A stretch of 64,000 bases of DNA from Avibacterium gallinarum (GCF_002921135.1 NZ_PQVJ01000019.1:1-64000); one strand, 5' to 3'; positions 30,191 to 39,690 are shown, numbered from the stretch's first letter. Notes: generated from the sequence alone by a model not told the origin. Numbers and translations: made by a program.

Positions 30191-31267
30191 ATGGCAATTT
30201 CACGCTTAACTGTTGAAAACTTTCGCAATTTAACCGCCGTGGATCTGGAATTTGACCACGGCTTTAACTTTTTAGTGGGCAATAATGGCAGTGGCAAAAC
30301 CAGCTTGCTTGAAGCCATTTTCTATCTTGCTCACGGTCGCTCTTTTAAAAGTGCGGTGGCAAATCGCATCATTTCTTATGAACAGCCCCACTTCACCCTG
30401 TATGGTAAAATTCAAGAGCAACAGCATCAATGGTCAGTGGGTTTGCAAAAACATCGTCAAGGTAATACACAGGTTAAAATTAACGGTGAAGAAGCGAAAA
30501 AAATCGCTGATCTTGCCCATTTATTGCCGATGCAAATGATTACCCCAGAAGGACTCACCTTGCTCAACGGCGGCCCTAGCTATCGCCGTGCTTTTTTAGA
30601 TTGGGGATTGTTTCATCATCATAGCCAATTTCACCCTGTATGGAGTCAGCTCAACCGCCTGTTAAAGCAACGCAACGCCGCTTTGCAACAAGCCTTTCGC
30701 TACGAACATATTCATATTTGGGATAAAGAACTGGTCAATCTTGCCAACCAAGTGAGCCAATGGCGCGCCGATTATGCCGAAGCCTTACGCCCTGAAATTG
30801 AACGCACTTGCCAACTGTTTCTGCCTGAATTAGAAATCAGCGTGAGCTTCCACCAAGGTTGGGAGAAAAATAGCGATTACGCCGAATTGTTACGGCAAAA
30901 TTTTGAGCGTGATCGTGCTATTGGCTACACCGTATCTGGCCCGCAAAAAGCCGATTTTCGCTTTAAAGCCAACGGGTTACCTGTAGAAGATGTGCTTTCT
31001 CGCGGACAATTAAAACTGCTAATGTGCGCCTTACGCTTGGCTCAGGGGGAACACCTAACCCAACAAAAAGATCGCCATTGCATTTTCTTAATTGACGATT
31101 TTGCTTCTGAATTAGATAAAACCAAACGCGCTCTACTTGCCGAACGCTTACAACAAAGCGGCTCGCAAGTATTTGTGAGCGCAATCACCCACAATCAGCT
31201 TAAAGAAATGCAACCGGAAAAACACCGCACTTTTAGCGTGAATAACGGCAAACTCAGTGAAAGCTAG
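30191..31267 (+). CDS. recF: DNA replication and repair protein RecF
   Basis: RecF is an SMC-like ATPase that helps load RecA at gaps. The 358-aa product has Walker A GNNGSGKTS (30-38), the ABC signature LSRGQLKLL and Walker B CIFLIDDFASELD near the C-terminus. It starts 3 bp after dnaN. gyrB, its partner in enterobacteria, is not next; the following gene is unrelated. Confidence 0.97.
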   Translation: MAISRLTVENFRNLTAVDLEFDHGFNFLVGNNGSGKTSLLEAIFYLAHGRSFKSAVANRIISYEQPHFTLYGKIQEQQHQWSVGLQKHRQGNTQVKINGEEAKKIADLAHLLPMQMITPEGLTLLNGGPSYRRAFLDWGLFHHHSQFHPVWSQLNRLLKQRNAALQQAFRYEHIHIWDKELVNLANQVSQWRADYAEALRPEIERTCQLFLPELEISVSFHQGWEKNSDYAELLRQNFERDRAIGYTVSGPQKADFRFKANGLPVEDVLSRGQLKLLMCALRLAQGEHLTQQKDRHCIFLIDDFASELDKTKRALLAERLQQSGSQVFVSAITHNQLKEMQPEKHRTFSVNNGKLSES

Positions 31268-31376
31268 TTTTGTTTTCACCCTTTCCTCTATCCAATAAAA
31301 AATTTATAAAAAACCACCGCACTTTATATTAGATAACTTTTTCTACTTATTTTCGTGAAATAAACAGATATATTCC

Positions 31377-31404
31377 TTGAAATATCAACAAAAATACGTA
31401 TTAT
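31377..31404 (+). promoter_or_regulatory. Sigma-70 promoter of the queuosine transporter gene
   Basis: TTGAAA (31377-31382) and TATTAT (31399-31404) are separated by 16 bp. A start near 31411 would give a leader of about 110 nt that holds the structures described next. Confidence 0.6.
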
Positions 31405-31418
31405 CTGCTTTCCTTTGT

Positions 31419-31512
31419 ACAGCCCTTATACCAAGTAAGTGGCTGTTCGCAGATATATTAAATTTTTCCATTAATTTGGGTTCCCTCACCCCAATGTTTT
31501 CAACAAAAAGGT
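31419..31512 (+). ncRNA. Candidate preQ1-type riboswitch in the yhhQ leader
   Basis: Two structures precede the gene. First is a hairpin, ACAGCC (31419-31424) with GGCTGT (31441-31446) and an inner CTTA/TAAG. Second is a compact fold: TTGGG (31476-31480) pairs with CCCAA (31490-31494). Its loop TTCCCTCAC contains CCT (31484-31486), which can pair with AGG (31509-31511) of the ribosome binding site through an A-rich linker. This is the H-type pseudoknot layout of preQ1-I riboswitches (GGTTC...ACCC, A-rich tail, masked Shine-Dalgarno). The downstream gene imports a queuosine precursor, which fits. The class assignment is by layout only. Confidence 0.6.
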
Positions 31513-31519
31513 ATAAAAG

Positions 31520-32212
31520 ATGAAAGTAACTTCTCCGATCTTTAATCATCAACAAAAACGCAAGGCATTAATTCTTTTAAGTTTTTTCCACATTTTTATT
31601 ATTGCCGCCAGTAACTATTTAGTCCAAATTCCCTTTGAAATCCGATTGCCACTTCATCTGTTTGGACTAGAAGATTTTTCATTCCACAGCACCTGGGGAA
31701 CACTCACTTTCCCATTTATTTTTCTTACCACGGATTTAACCGTGCGAATTTTTGGTGCGAAAGAAGCAAGGTGGATTATCTTCGTTGTGATGTTCCCTGC
31801 GCTGATTATCAGTTATGTGATTTCCACACTTTTTTTAGATACGCAATATCAAGGCATTGAGGCCTTACTTGACTTCAACTTATTTGTCTTCCGTATTGCG
31901 ATTGCCAGTTTTGTTGCCTATGTTTTTGGGCAACTGTTAGATGTATTAGTCTTTAACCGCTTACGCCAACTCAAAACTTGGTGGATTGCACCGAGTAGCT
32001 CAATGATTTTTGGCTCAATGGCCGATACCTTCTTATTCTTCTCCGTTGCATTTTACGCAAGCAGTGATCCTTTTATGGCAGAACATTGGTTTGAGCTTGG
32101 CTTTGTGGATTACCTTTTCAAACTTTTTGTTGGCATCGTGCTGTTCGTTCCAGCCTATGGCGTGGCGCTGAATGTCATTTTGCGTAAACTTCAGCAACTC
32201 ACAAAGCAATAA
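31520..32212 (+). CDS. yhhQ: Queuosine precursor transporter YhhQ (QPTR/VUT family)
   Basis: This is an inner-membrane importer of 7-cyano-/7-aminomethyl-7-deazaguanine for queuosine tRNA modification. The 230-aa product has about six hydrophobic segments and the family residues LTFPFIFLTTDLTVRIFG (about residues 62-79) and APSSSMIFGSMADTFLFF. An AAGG site lies 8 nt before the ATG and is embedded in the candidate riboswitch. The next gene starts 36 bp downstream on the same strand. Confidence 0.9.
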   Translation: MKVTSPIFNHQQKRKALILLSFFHIFIIAASNYLVQIPFEIRLPLHLFGLEDFSFHSTWGTLTFPFIFLTTDLTVRIFGAKEARWIIFVVMFPALIISYVISTLFLDTQYQGIEALLDFNLFVFRIAIASFVAYVFGQLLDVLVFNRLRQLKTWWIAPSSSMIFGSMADTFLFFSVAFYASSDPFMAEHWFELGFVDYLFKLFVGIVLFVPAYGVALNVILRKLQQLTKQ

Positions 32213-32248
32213 AAGGATTTATTCATCAACACATAATAAGGAAACACA

Positions 32249-33553
32249 ATGAATATACGACAGATCATCGACCAACAGCCAATGAGCCCTTACCAATGGG
32301 CGGTTGTCGTTATGGCAACCATAATGAACTTGTTAGACGGTTTTGATGTACTTGCACTCGCCTTTACTGCCACAGGTATCCGTAACGAATTTGGTTTAAG
32401 TGGCGCGGAGTTAGGCTCGTTGCTTAGTGCGGGATTATTCGGAATGACCGCCGGTTCACTCTTTCTTGCGCCCCTTGCGGACAAAATTGGGCGCCGTCCC
32501 TTATTATTAATCAGCGTATCGCTTTCTGCTGCGGGAATGTTGGGTTCATTTTTCGCCGCAGACTCCTATTCTCTCGGCATTTGGCGTGTTGTAACTGGTT
32601 TAGGCGTTGGCGGTATTTTGGTCGGTACAAATGTGCTAACCAGTGAATATTCCTCAAAAAAATGGCGTAGCCTTGCTATCAGTATTTATGCCGCAGGATT
32701 TGGTATTGGCGCGATTTTAGGGGGGCTTTTTGCTGTTGCCTTACAAGCGGAGTATGGCTGGCGCTCCGTTTTCCTTGCAGGCGCAATTTTAACGGGATTA
32801 TGCTTAATTTGCTTAGTATTATGGCTACCTGAATCCATTGATTATTTAATCAATAAACAACCAAAGAATGCTCAAGCTCGATTAAACAAAATTCTGCAAA
32901 AAATCGGCATTTCCTCATTTTCTTTGCCAGAAATCAAGCAACACAAAGCGAAAGCCGCCCCGATTACCCAACTATTTAATCAACAATATCGTCGCTCGAC
33001 TTTAGCCATTTGGTTAGCCTTCTTTGCGATAATGTTTAGTTTCTATTTCATTAGCTCTTGGACGCCAGCCTTATTAAAAGAAGCTGGAATGACCACAGAA
33101 CAAAGTGTCACCATTGGTATGATGATTTCTTTAGGTGGCACTTGTGGGGCATTATTCTATGGCTTATTAGCAAGCTATTGGTCTGCGCGTAACGTCTTAA
33201 TTTTATTTACGATCATTGCAGCAATTTCCGTCATTGCTTTTATTCTTTCTTCGACTGTTTTATGGCTTGCAATGGTACTAGGTGTCATTGTAGGCGCATT
33301 AATTAACGGCTGTATCAGCGGACTTTACACCCTAAACCCAAGCATCTACGCTAGTGATATACGAGGCACAGGAGTTGGCTGGTCAATCGGCATTGGACGC
33401 ATCGGCGCAATCCTCGCCCCAATGATCGCAGGCGTCTTATTAGACAATGGATGGGAAAAACAGAACCTTTATATCGGCGCTGCATTTGTGCTATTAATCG
33501 CTACTTTTGCTTTAATATTGTTGAAGAGAAATAGTACGATAAGGGAGTTATAG
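32249..33553 (+). CDS. MFS transporter, aromatic acid:proton symporter-like (AAHS)
   Basis: This is a 434-aa, 12-helix major facilitator. Helix 1 carries NLLDGFDVLALAFTA with D30 and D33, the DGxD pattern of aromatic acid:H+ symporters such as PcaK/BenK. ADKIGRRP after helix 2 is the MFS loop motif. The substrate cannot be read from the sequence, and no aromatic catabolic genes are near. AAGGAAA precedes the ATG. It could be cotranscribed with yhhQ. A strong terminator follows. Confidence 0.82.
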   Translation: MNIRQIIDQQPMSPYQWAVVVMATIMNLLDGFDVLALAFTATGIRNEFGLSGAELGSLLSAGLFGMTAGSLFLAPLADKIGRRPLLLISVSLSAAGMLGSFFAADSYSLGIWRVVTGLGVGGILVGTNVLTSEYSSKKWRSLAISIYAAGFGIGAILGGLFAVALQAEYGWRSVFLAGAILTGLCLICLVLWLPESIDYLINKQPKNAQARLNKILQKIGISSFSLPEIKQHKAKAAPITQLFNQQYRRSTLAIWLAFFAIMFSFYFISSWTPALLKEAGMTTEQSVTIGMMISLGGTCGALFYGLLASYWSARNVLILFTIIAAISVIAFILSSTVLWLAMVLGVIVGALINGCISGLYTLNPSIYASDIRGTGVGWSIGIGRIGAILAPMIAGVLLDNGWEKQNLYIGAAFVLLIATFALILLKRNSTIREL

Positions 33554-33560
33554 TAAAAAT

Positions 33561-33594
33561 AAAAGCTGATAGCCATAAACTATCAGCTTTTTTA
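33561..33594 (+). terminator. Terminator after the MFS gene
   Basis: AAAAGCTGATAG (33561-33572) and CTATCAGCTTTT (33580-33591) form a perfect 12-bp stem with a 7-nt loop, followed by more T. It is symmetrical enough to work for the convergent phosphatase gene as well. Confidence 0.9.
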
Positions 33595-33615
33595 TAAACG
33601 AAAGTGCGGTGGTTT

Positions 33616-34086
33616 TTAGCAATGTTTTTCTTTACGGATATGGTCTAATAACGCATCGCAACATTGATCCAATAATTCATAGGTTTGTGTGAAGTTTTTG
33701 GTGTACCAAGGATCGGGGATATGATCGATGCCAAGGTTTGGACAAAGGTGGGTGATTTGGAACAATTTTTCGGGGTGATGGCCAAATAATTTTTCCAGAT
33801 CTACAAGGTTTTGATCGTCCATTGCGATGAGGTAATCAAAATCCTGCCAATCTTTTGACCGCACTTTTCGGCTAGTAAAGCCTTTATTATCAATATGATG
33901 TAATTCAAGGGTTTCTGCTGTGCCACAGTGCATATCTTCGCCATCGTGCCAGCCTGATGTCCCCGCACTGTCGCAGAGGATTTTATCGGCTAGCCCTGCT
34001 TGTTTCACTTTTTCGCGGAAAAGATATTCTGCCATTGGGGAACGGCAGATGTTCCCCAAGCAGACAAAAAGCACCTTCACTGTCAT
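33616..34086 (-). CDS. Low-molecular-weight protein-tyrosine phosphatase
   Basis: This cytosolic phosphatase has the P-loop CLGNICRS (C9, R15) near the N-terminus and the catalytic acid in IPDPWYT (about residue 127). At 156 aa it has the family's length. I chose the ATG at 34086, which overlaps the rimO stop by one base (TAATG), so the two are coupled. A USS lies inside the gene near 33860. No capsule or Wzc-type kinase gene is nearby, so the substrate is unknown. Confidence 0.9.
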   Translation of the reverse strand: MTVKVLFVCLGNICRSPMAEYLFREKVKQAGLADKILCDSAGTSGWHDGEDMHCGTAETLELHHIDNKGFTSRKVRSKDWQDFDYLIAMDDQNLVDLEKLFGHHPEKLFQITHLCPNLGIDHIPDPWYTKNFTQTYELLDQCCDALLDHIRKEKHC

Positions 34087-35417
34087 TAGCACGTTCCCCA
34101 TAAATCATATTCATCGGCTTGCGTAATGGTAACGTTAATCACCTGCCCCACGCTAACCGCTTGGTTTGACAGGTTATCCACATACACCACGCCATCAATT
34201 TCTGGCGCATCCGCCATTGAGCGGCCGATAATGCCATCTTCATCAATTTCGTCCACAATCACAGGTAGCGTTTTGCCGATTTTTTGTTGTAAACGCTGTG
34301 CTGAAATGGCTTGTTGCACTTGCATAAAGCGATGGAAACGTTCTTCTTTTACCTCTTCAGGCACTTGATCTGGCATATCCGTGGCTACTGCGCCTTCTAC
34401 GGGGCTAAATTTAAAGCAGCCAACACGATCTAATTGTGCTTCTTGCAAGAAATCCAATAATTGTTGGAAATCTTCTTCCGTTTCTCCTGGGAAGCCCACA
34501 ATAAAGGTAGAACGCAAGGTTAATTCAGGGCAAATTTCGCGCCATTTTTTAATCCGCTCAAGGGTGCGATCGATTGAACCGGGGCGTTTCATTGCTTTCA
34601 AAATTTTCGGGCTAGCGTGCTGTAATGGAATATCTAAATAAGGTAAGATTTTGCCCTCCGCCATGAGTGGAATTAAATTATCCACGTGCGGATAAGGATA
34701 CACATAATGCAAACGCACCCAAATACCTAAGGTCGCCAACTGCTCGCACAAGCTGATGAGATTGTTTTTAATCGGCTTACCGTTCCAGAAAACCGTTTTG
34801 TTTTGATTTTCTTTGCTTTGATCTAAAGAATAAGCAGAGGTATCTTGCGACACGATAAGCAACTCTTTCACGCCTGCATCGGCAAGGCGTTTGGCTTCAT
34901 CTAACACTTGTGTAATCGGGCGGCTATCTAAATCCCCACGCATTGAAGGGATAATGCAGAACGTACAACGATGATCGCAACCTTCAGAAATTTTCAAATA
35001 AGCATAATGTTTTGGCGTGAGCTTCACCCCTTGCGCTGGCACAAGGCTGATATAAGGATTATGGGCAGGCTTTGGCACATATTTATGCACCTGTTCCATC
35101 ACCGCTTCATAGCTATGAGGGCCTGTCACTTCCAACACTTTTGGGTGAACTTCACGAATGCGATCTTCTTTCGCTCCCAAACAGCCCGTTACAATCACCT
35201 TGCCATTTTCTTCCAATGCTTCGCCAATCGCTTCTAGCGACTCTTGCACCGCGCTGTCAATAAATCCGCAGGTATTAACGATCACTAAATCGGCATTTTC
35301 ATAACTCGGAATAATGTTATATCCGTCAGAACGCAACTCCGTTAAAATACGCTCTGAATCCACTAAATTCTTAGGACAACCTAAGCTAATAAAACCAATA
35401 TTTGGCACTGAACTCAT
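34086..35417 (-). CDS. rimO: Ribosomal protein S12 methylthiotransferase RimO
   Basis: RimO is a radical-SAM enzyme that adds a methylthio group to the conserved Asp of S12. The MTTase cluster cysteines are C14, C50 and C79, and the radical-SAM cluster is CDHRCTFC (C147, C151, C154). A C-terminal TRAM domain ends DLWGTC. The 443-aa product is full length. Confidence 0.96.
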   Translation of the reverse strand: MSSVPNIGFISLGCPKNLVDSERILTELRSDGYNIIPSYENADLVIVNTCGFIDSAVQESLEAIGEALEENGKVIVTGCLGAKEDRIREVHPKVLEVTGPHSYEAVMEQVHKYVPKPAHNPYISLVPAQGVKLTPKHYAYLKISEGCDHRCTFCIIPSMRGDLDSRPITQVLDEAKRLADAGVKELLIVSQDTSAYSLDQSKENQNKTVFWNGKPIKNNLISLCEQLATLGIWVRLHYVYPYPHVDNLIPLMAEGKILPYLDIPLQHASPKILKAMKRPGSIDRTLERIKKWREICPELTLRSTFIVGFPGETEEDFQQLLDFLQEAQLDRVGCFKFSPVEGAVATDMPDQVPEEVKEERFHRFMQVQQAISAQRLQQKIGKTLPVIVDEIDEDGIIGRSMADAPEIDGVVYVDNLSNQAVSVGQVINVTITQADEYDLWGTC

Positions 35418-35479
35418 ACAATAATCTCAATAATCACTCAAAACGGTGCATTGTACAAAATTCGTATGCAAAAGGCGAT

Positions 35480-35517
35480 AAGTGCGGGGAAATTTAGTGG
35501 AAAAAAGCACCGCACTT
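35480..35517 (-). terminator. USS-derived hairpin after dcuC
   Basis: AAGTGCGG (35480-35487) and CCGCACTT (35510-35517) face each other; the right arm is an exact USS and the left is one base off. It lies past the dcuC stop and before rimO on the minus strand. Confidence 0.55.
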
Positions 35518-35538
35518 TTATTTGTTATGCCTTTTGAG

Positions 35539-36831
35539 TTAAAGCATAAATAATGCCAAGAATAACACCGCAAGCACCATTCCTAAGCCGGTACGTTTGA
35601 CAATTTCTACTGGGCTAACCATTGCTAGGCCCGCGCATACAATGGTTACGCCAGCAATAGGGGAAGCGGTGCGTCCGATAGCCCCTGCGATAGCCGCTGC
35701 CATACCAAGATTTAAGTGGGTATAGCCTAATTCTACCGCGTGTGGTGTTACCGCCGTGTTGAAAGCAATGGCTGCCGCATCGCCAGAACCGGTGAGCAAG
35801 CCCATTAAGAATGGCCCGATGGTTGCGCCCCAGCGTACGAACTCGTTGGAATGTTTAAGGAATTCAATCGCACTGTCAATGGCGCCAGTGGATTTTAATC
35901 CTGCCACAAAAACACTGGCGGAAATAATGATACCTAGCACGTTTGCATAAGCGCTGCCCATTCCGTTAAAGAATTCTTCGGTAATTTTTGCTGGAGAAAC
36001 ACGGGTTACAATGATGGCGTAAATTGCACCAATTAACATTGCTTGTGGCACGCCCATTTTTGTCCACGCCAGCGCAGGGATTTCTTGTAAAGACGTACCG
36101 CCGATCACCAAAATCACCAACGGTAATAAAGGCGCAATGGCAAAAAGGAGGTTCGATTTTTGGAAAGATTGTTCCGCTTCTTTCGCTTCAGCTAAATAGG
36201 CTTGACGGTGTTCTTCACCGTAATCTTTCAACATTAATGCAACCAAGGTCAGCGAAACTGCCGCAATCGCTCCTGCGATCATTGTGTAAGGCGCGTGAGA
36301 TAAGTTCACTTGCGTGATGGTTAAGTTGGACATTTCCGCGATCATTGCAGAATGAGAAGAACCCGGACTCATCATTGAACCGAATGTTCCTGCCAAAATC
36401 GCTGCCCCCGCAGTGACAGGGCGTACGCCAGCACTTTTTAGCACGGGGATTAAGGTTGCGCCAACTGCTGCAGCACAACCTGCCGCAGAAGGAATGGCAA
36501 TATTAATAAAGAAGGTGATCACCGTGGCAAAAGGGATTAAGAAAAATCTGAGTCCTGAAAGCGGTTTCGTCATTAAATGCACCAGATGGGTGTCGCATTT
36601 TGTGTATTTCATTACATAAGCAAAACCCATACTAGAACAGATCGCCATAATCAAGCCGCCGCTGGTCATTGATTTCGCAAAAGCGTCCAACGCACCCATT
36701 GGATTTAGGGTAAGCAAGGACATCATCAACCCCAAGCCAATTAATACGGTGCGCGTTTCATATTTTTTTACCAGTAAATAAACCGCAGCGATAACGCCTA
36801 GAACCGCTACAAAAGATTTAAGTTCAAGCAT
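35539..36831 (-). CDS. dcuC: DcuC-family anaerobic C4-dicarboxylate transporter
   Basis: This is an inner-membrane protein of the DcuC family (fumarate, succinate, aspartate exchange). The 430-aa product has about 12 hydrophobic segments and conserved GTFGSMMSPGSSHSAM and GLLTGSGDAAAIAFN stretches. It lies 11 bp after pepE on the same strand. PepE cuts Asp-X dipeptides, so the released aspartate or its fumarate product could be the transported dicarboxylate. The exact substrate is inferred. An FNR-like box upstream of pepE fits anaerobic use. Confidence 0.85.
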   Translation of the reverse strand: MLELKSFVAVLGVIAAVYLLVKKYETRTVLIGLGLMMSLLTLNPMGALDAFAKSMTSGGLIMAICSSMGFAYVMKYTKCDTHLVHLMTKPLSGLRFFLIPFATVITFFINIAIPSAAGCAAAVGATLIPVLKSAGVRPVTAGAAILAGTFGSMMSPGSSHSAMIAEMSNLTITQVNLSHAPYTMIAGAIAAVSLTLVALMLKDYGEEHRQAYLAEAKEAEQSFQKSNLLFAIAPLLPLVILVIGGTSLQEIPALAWTKMGVPQAMLIGAIYAIIVTRVSPAKITEEFFNGMGSAYANVLGIIISASVFVAGLKSTGAIDSAIEFLKHSNEFVRWGATIGPFLMGLLTGSGDAAAIAFNTAVTPHAVELGYTHLNLGMAAAIAGAIGRTASPIAGVTIVCAGLAMVSPVEIVKRTGLGMVLAVLFLALFML

Positions 36832-36842
36832 TTTTCTTCTCC

Positions 36843-37562
36843 TTAGTAATCAAAGGTAACACCGCTTGCATAGCGTTCGCATTGGCCATTTTTGCTGAAT
36901 TTTAGCACCGCACTCTGCTGTGCTTCGCTAATATCCAGCACTTTGGCCTGATTGCCTTGAATCTGTAATGCCGTACCTTCAGGCAAGGCATAAACGTGGG
37001 ATTTAGGATTGACAATCAAAAATTCCGCTAAGCGTTCTTCACGGCTTTCACCGTTATGCCCTGCAATTTTGCCAGAAATAAAGTGTGGATTAAGTTGATG
37101 TGGGAAAAGATTTAAGGCGTCAAAGGAAGGCGGATAAAGAATTGGCATATCATTTGTGGTCATAATGGCTTTGCCTGCCACATTTGCCCCTGCGCTCCAG
37201 CCGAAATAAGGCGTGCCTTGTTGCACTTTTTGGCGAATAGCGTCTAATAAATGGTGTTCATACAACCCATTAAGCAGGCAGAACGTGTTGCCACCGCCAA
37301 TGGCGATCACATCAGCTTGCTCAATAATATCTAAATGGCGCTTGCCACGATGGACAGACACCACGTCCATTTCTAGCTCTGCCAAGGCTTGTTGCACCAG
37401 CGTTTCATACTCATCATAACTACGGCTCACACCGGCATAAGGCACAAATCCAATAGTTTTTCCTTTGTATGTAGAAAGAAAGCTTTTCAGCCACGGCATA
37501 CAATGCACGAGATAACCCGTATTTTGGTATTTGGAACCGCTCATTAAAAGCATATTTTTCAT
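36843..37562 (-). CDS. pepE: Dipeptidase E (alpha-aspartyl dipeptidase)
   Basis: PepE is a cytosolic serine peptidase of family S51 that hydrolyses dipeptides with N-terminal Asp. The nucleophile is S123 in GWSAGAN. D138 and H160 keep the same spacing as the Salmonella triad (15 and 22 residues). The 239-aa product is slightly longer than the Salmonella enzyme. AGGAGG-like sequence precedes the ATG. It is the first gene of pepE-dcuC. Confidence 0.94.
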   Translation of the reverse strand: MKNMLLMSGSKYQNTGYLVHCMPWLKSFLSTYKGKTIGFVPYAGVSRSYDEYETLVQQALAELEMDVVSVHRGKRHLDIIEQADVIAIGGGNTFCLLNGLYEHHLLDAIRQKVQQGTPYFGWSAGANVAGKAIMTTNDMPILYPPSFDALNLFPHQLNPHFISGKIAGHNGESREERLAEFLIVNPKSHVYALPEGTALQIQGNQAKVLDISEAQQSAVLKFSKNGQCERYASGVTFDY

Positions 37563-37676
37563 TCTTGCCTCCTTGTGAATGCGAAAAAATAACCTGTTAG
37601 GGGTAAGTGATTACAAGGAACATTATGCGTAGGAATGATAAAAAAGCACGAGATTTACAATAAAAAGGTGAATTTC

Positions 37677-37690
37677 TTGATGTGTATCAC
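37677..37690. promoter_or_regulatory. FNR-like box upstream of pepE-dcuC
   Basis: TTGAT-GTGT-ATCAC matches the FNR consensus at 9 of 10 positions. The right half also reads TCACA, so CRP is an alternative. It lies between the slyD terminator and pepE, about 115 bp from the pepE start. Confidence 0.45.
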
Positions 37691-37735
37691 AAAAAATCCA
37701 CACCCATTTAATCTTCGACTAAATGTGGTGTGGAT
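37691..37735 (-). terminator. Terminator of slyD
   Basis: ATCCACACC-CATTTA (37696-37710) pairs with TAAATG-TGGTGTGGAT (37720-37735) with a single bulged base. The minus strand then enters a U-run (complement of 37691-37696). It lies 32 bp past the slyD stop. Confidence 0.88.
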
Positions 37736-37767
37736 TGAAGTGCGGTCGTTTTTTGACGAGAATTTAA

Positions 37768-38376
37768 TTAGTGTTTACAACCACCGTTTCCGCAGCAGCC
37801 TTCGCCATCGTGATGGTGGTGATCGTGGTCGTGATGATGGTGATGATGACCGCCACAACCACAGCCGTGCCCTTCTTCATCGCTATCACCGTGTCCGCCA
37901 CAGCAACCGCCCTCTTGGTGGATATGACCGTGTGCGATTTCCTCTAAAGTTGCTTCGCGGGTTGCCACCACTTCCACATCGAAAAGTAATTCTTGACCTG
38001 CAAGCATATGGTTGCCGTCCACTACCACATCATTTTCACCCACTTCCGTGATCACCACAGGTAATGGGCCAACATCTGTATCTGCGATAAAACGCATTCC
38101 AGCTACCAGCTCATCAACGCCAACAAACACGTCTTTTGGCACACGTTGCACTAAATTTTCATTGTATTCGCCATAACCTTCTTCTGGTTTTACACGAACT
38201 TCAAATTTATCGCCAACGGATTTTCCCTCTAAGGCTTTTTCTAAGCCAATCACTAAATTATTATGCCCTTGTAAATATTCTAAAGGCTGATTTACTGGGG
38301 CTTCATCAACTAATACACCGTCTTCGGTGCGAACTTGGTAAGCAATGCTCACCACAACATTTTTTGCAACTTTCAT
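37768..38376 (-). CDS. slyD: FKBP-type peptidyl-prolyl isomerase SlyD
   Basis: SlyD is a folding helper and nickel chaperone in the cytosol. The 202-aa product has the split FKBP domain (residues 1-65 and about 125-145), the inserted flap with VGDKFEVRVKPEEGYGEY, and a metal-binding tail of about 50 residues made of His, Cys, Gly and Asp (GCGCGG followed by a run of six His, then further His/Asp and CCGNGGC). The tail is longer and richer in Cys than a minimal SlyD, so metal storage or delivery to hydrogenase or urease is plausible. Confidence 0.96.
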   Translation of the reverse strand: MKVAKNVVVSIAYQVRTEDGVLVDEAPVNQPLEYLQGHNNLVIGLEKALEGKSVGDKFEVRVKPEEGYGEYNENLVQRVPKDVFVGVDELVAGMRFIADTDVGPLPVVITEVGENDVVVDGNHMLAGQELLFDVEVVATREATLEEIAHGHIHQEGGCCGGHGDSDEEGHGCGCGGHHHHHHDHDHHHHDGEGCCGNGGCKH

Positions 38377-38436
38377 TTATAACCTCGTTGGCTTGTTAAA
38401 ATTGCCCCATTGTATAGGAAATGGGGCAGGCTGTCA

Positions 38437-39132
38437 TTATTCCTGAACAAGCTGAATTTTCGCCTCAATACTTGCTCTTACGTTAGCTTTGCCATTGCCT
38501 AATTGCACCTCATCGTTCGACATTGAACTTGCCATTTTAGCCATTGCATAAGGACGAGCCACAAAGCGTCCGCTTTCCATTGGCGTGCGGATATTCAATT
38601 CCACAATTTTATAGCCTTTCGCCCCAAGCGATTGTTGAATTAATGTGGCTTTGCGGTTTAATTGTGTCAGCGCTTGTTGCATCATTTCATCTTCAATGCG
38701 ATTAATTGCGTCAGAAGACACTTGAGAGTTCACATATTCAATCGCTAAAAGACCATTCAGCTCACTGATGGCTTTTGATAACGCCTCATTATTTTTACTT
38801 TGCAGCATTAACTGCCCACGAGCGATCCAACCATTTTGTTTTCCCTCGCCATTATAACGCACGTGTGTGCTGCGGGAATTATCTCGCAATTCCACGTCAG
38901 GATAGGCTTTTAAAATCTCAAAAGCACGATTTATTTTGCCGTTAATTTCCTTATTAGCTAACGCAAGATCTTTATTTTCTGCTTGGATAAATAATGTTGC
39001 TTGCAATAGATCGTGGGCAATTTCTTTTTCAACTTCCACATCAAAATTAATCACATTATTGTTGCTCACAGGGGTAGCCAAGGCAGAAAGTGGTAATGCC
39101 ATTAAGGCAAAAATCAGTTGTTTTAAGCGCAT
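38437..39132 (-). CDS. Periplasmic SIMPL-domain protein (YggE-like)
   Basis: The 231-aa product has a signal peptide (MRLKQLIFALMALPLSALA, cut before T20) and then a SIMPL (DUF541) domain. The family is periplasmic and linked to oxidative-stress tolerance, but its activity is not known. The FDVEVEKEIAHDLL start and alternating helix/strand pattern fit. The gene is monocistronic by spacing. Confidence 0.82.
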   Translation of the reverse strand: MRLKQLIFALMALPLSALATPVSNNNVINFDVEVEKEIAHDLLQATLFIQAENKDLALANKEINGKINRAFEILKAYPDVELRDNSRSTHVRYNGEGKQNGWIARGQLMLQSKNNEALSKAISELNGLLAIEYVNSQVSSDAINRIEDEMMQQALTQLNRKATLIQQSLGAKGYKIVELNIRTPMESGRFVARPYAMAKMASSMSNDEVQLGNGKANVRASIEAKIQLVQE

Positions 39133-39217
39133 AAAAATCCTTATAAATTAATTGATTTGTTGCTATATCGACAGGTAAAAAGGCGAATAGTTCCGAAATA
39201 AAAAATCCATAAAAAAG

Positions 39218-39254
39218 CACCGCACTGATATTTTGGTAAAAATAAAGTGCGGTG
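39218..39254. terminator. USS-derived hairpin after rraB
   Basis: CACCGCAC (39218-39225) pairs with GTGCGGTG (39247-39254), with an inner TATTTT/AAAATA stem. T/A-rich flanks suit both strands. It lies 25 bp past the rraB stop. Confidence 0.75.
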
Positions 39255-39279
39255 GGATTTTTACAAATTTTGCTGAGTT

Positions 39280-39690
39280 TTATTCTTCGTCATCAAAAAA
39301 CTCGCCGTCTTCTCCATATTCATCTTCTTGAGCATTAGGATCTTCAAAATAGGTTCCCCAGCCGTCATAAATGCCGTTAAATTTGGCAATCAATGGGAAT
39401 AATTCTTTCTGTTGAGCATCAATTAATTCCGCCTTTAATTCAATTTCGCTAATGGCATCAAAAGAAAATAAGGTTTTGCCATCTTCATCTTGCCATTCTT
39501 CTGCATCAGACACTTCATAACCTGCCTTAAACACATCAACGGCAATTTTTTCTAATTTATCAAAATCATAATGCGAAATATGATGCTCAATAATATAAAG
39601 GGCAGCGGGATCACTGCCGTCATTAAGCAGGTCGCGAATAATTTCACGCGTTGTGGCTTGAGATTCTTCTACTGTTGGAATAGCGTCCAT
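39280..39690 (-). CDS. rraB: Ribonuclease E inhibitor RraB
   Basis: RraB binds RNase E and alters degradosome activity. The 136-aa acidic product has [28 protein letters not shown] (split here only by function, about residues 21-48) and the very acidic C-terminus ending [18 protein letters not shown] box, identical to a strong DnaA box, lies in the upstream gap at 39741-39749; its meaning is unclear. Confidence 0.92.
   Translation of the reverse strand: MDAIPTVEESQATTREIIRDLLNDGSDPAALYIIEHHISHYDFDKLEKIAVDVFKAGYEVSDAEEWQDEDGKTLFSFDAISEIELKAELIDAQQKELFPLIAKFNGIYDGWGTYFEDPNAQEDEYGEDGEFFDDEE

Noticed and set aside
37768-37900. The CAT/GTG-rich stretch at the slyD end as a tandem repeat or CRISPR-like array
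   Set aside because: It is simply the coding sequence of the His-rich tail; no spacers or regular unit.
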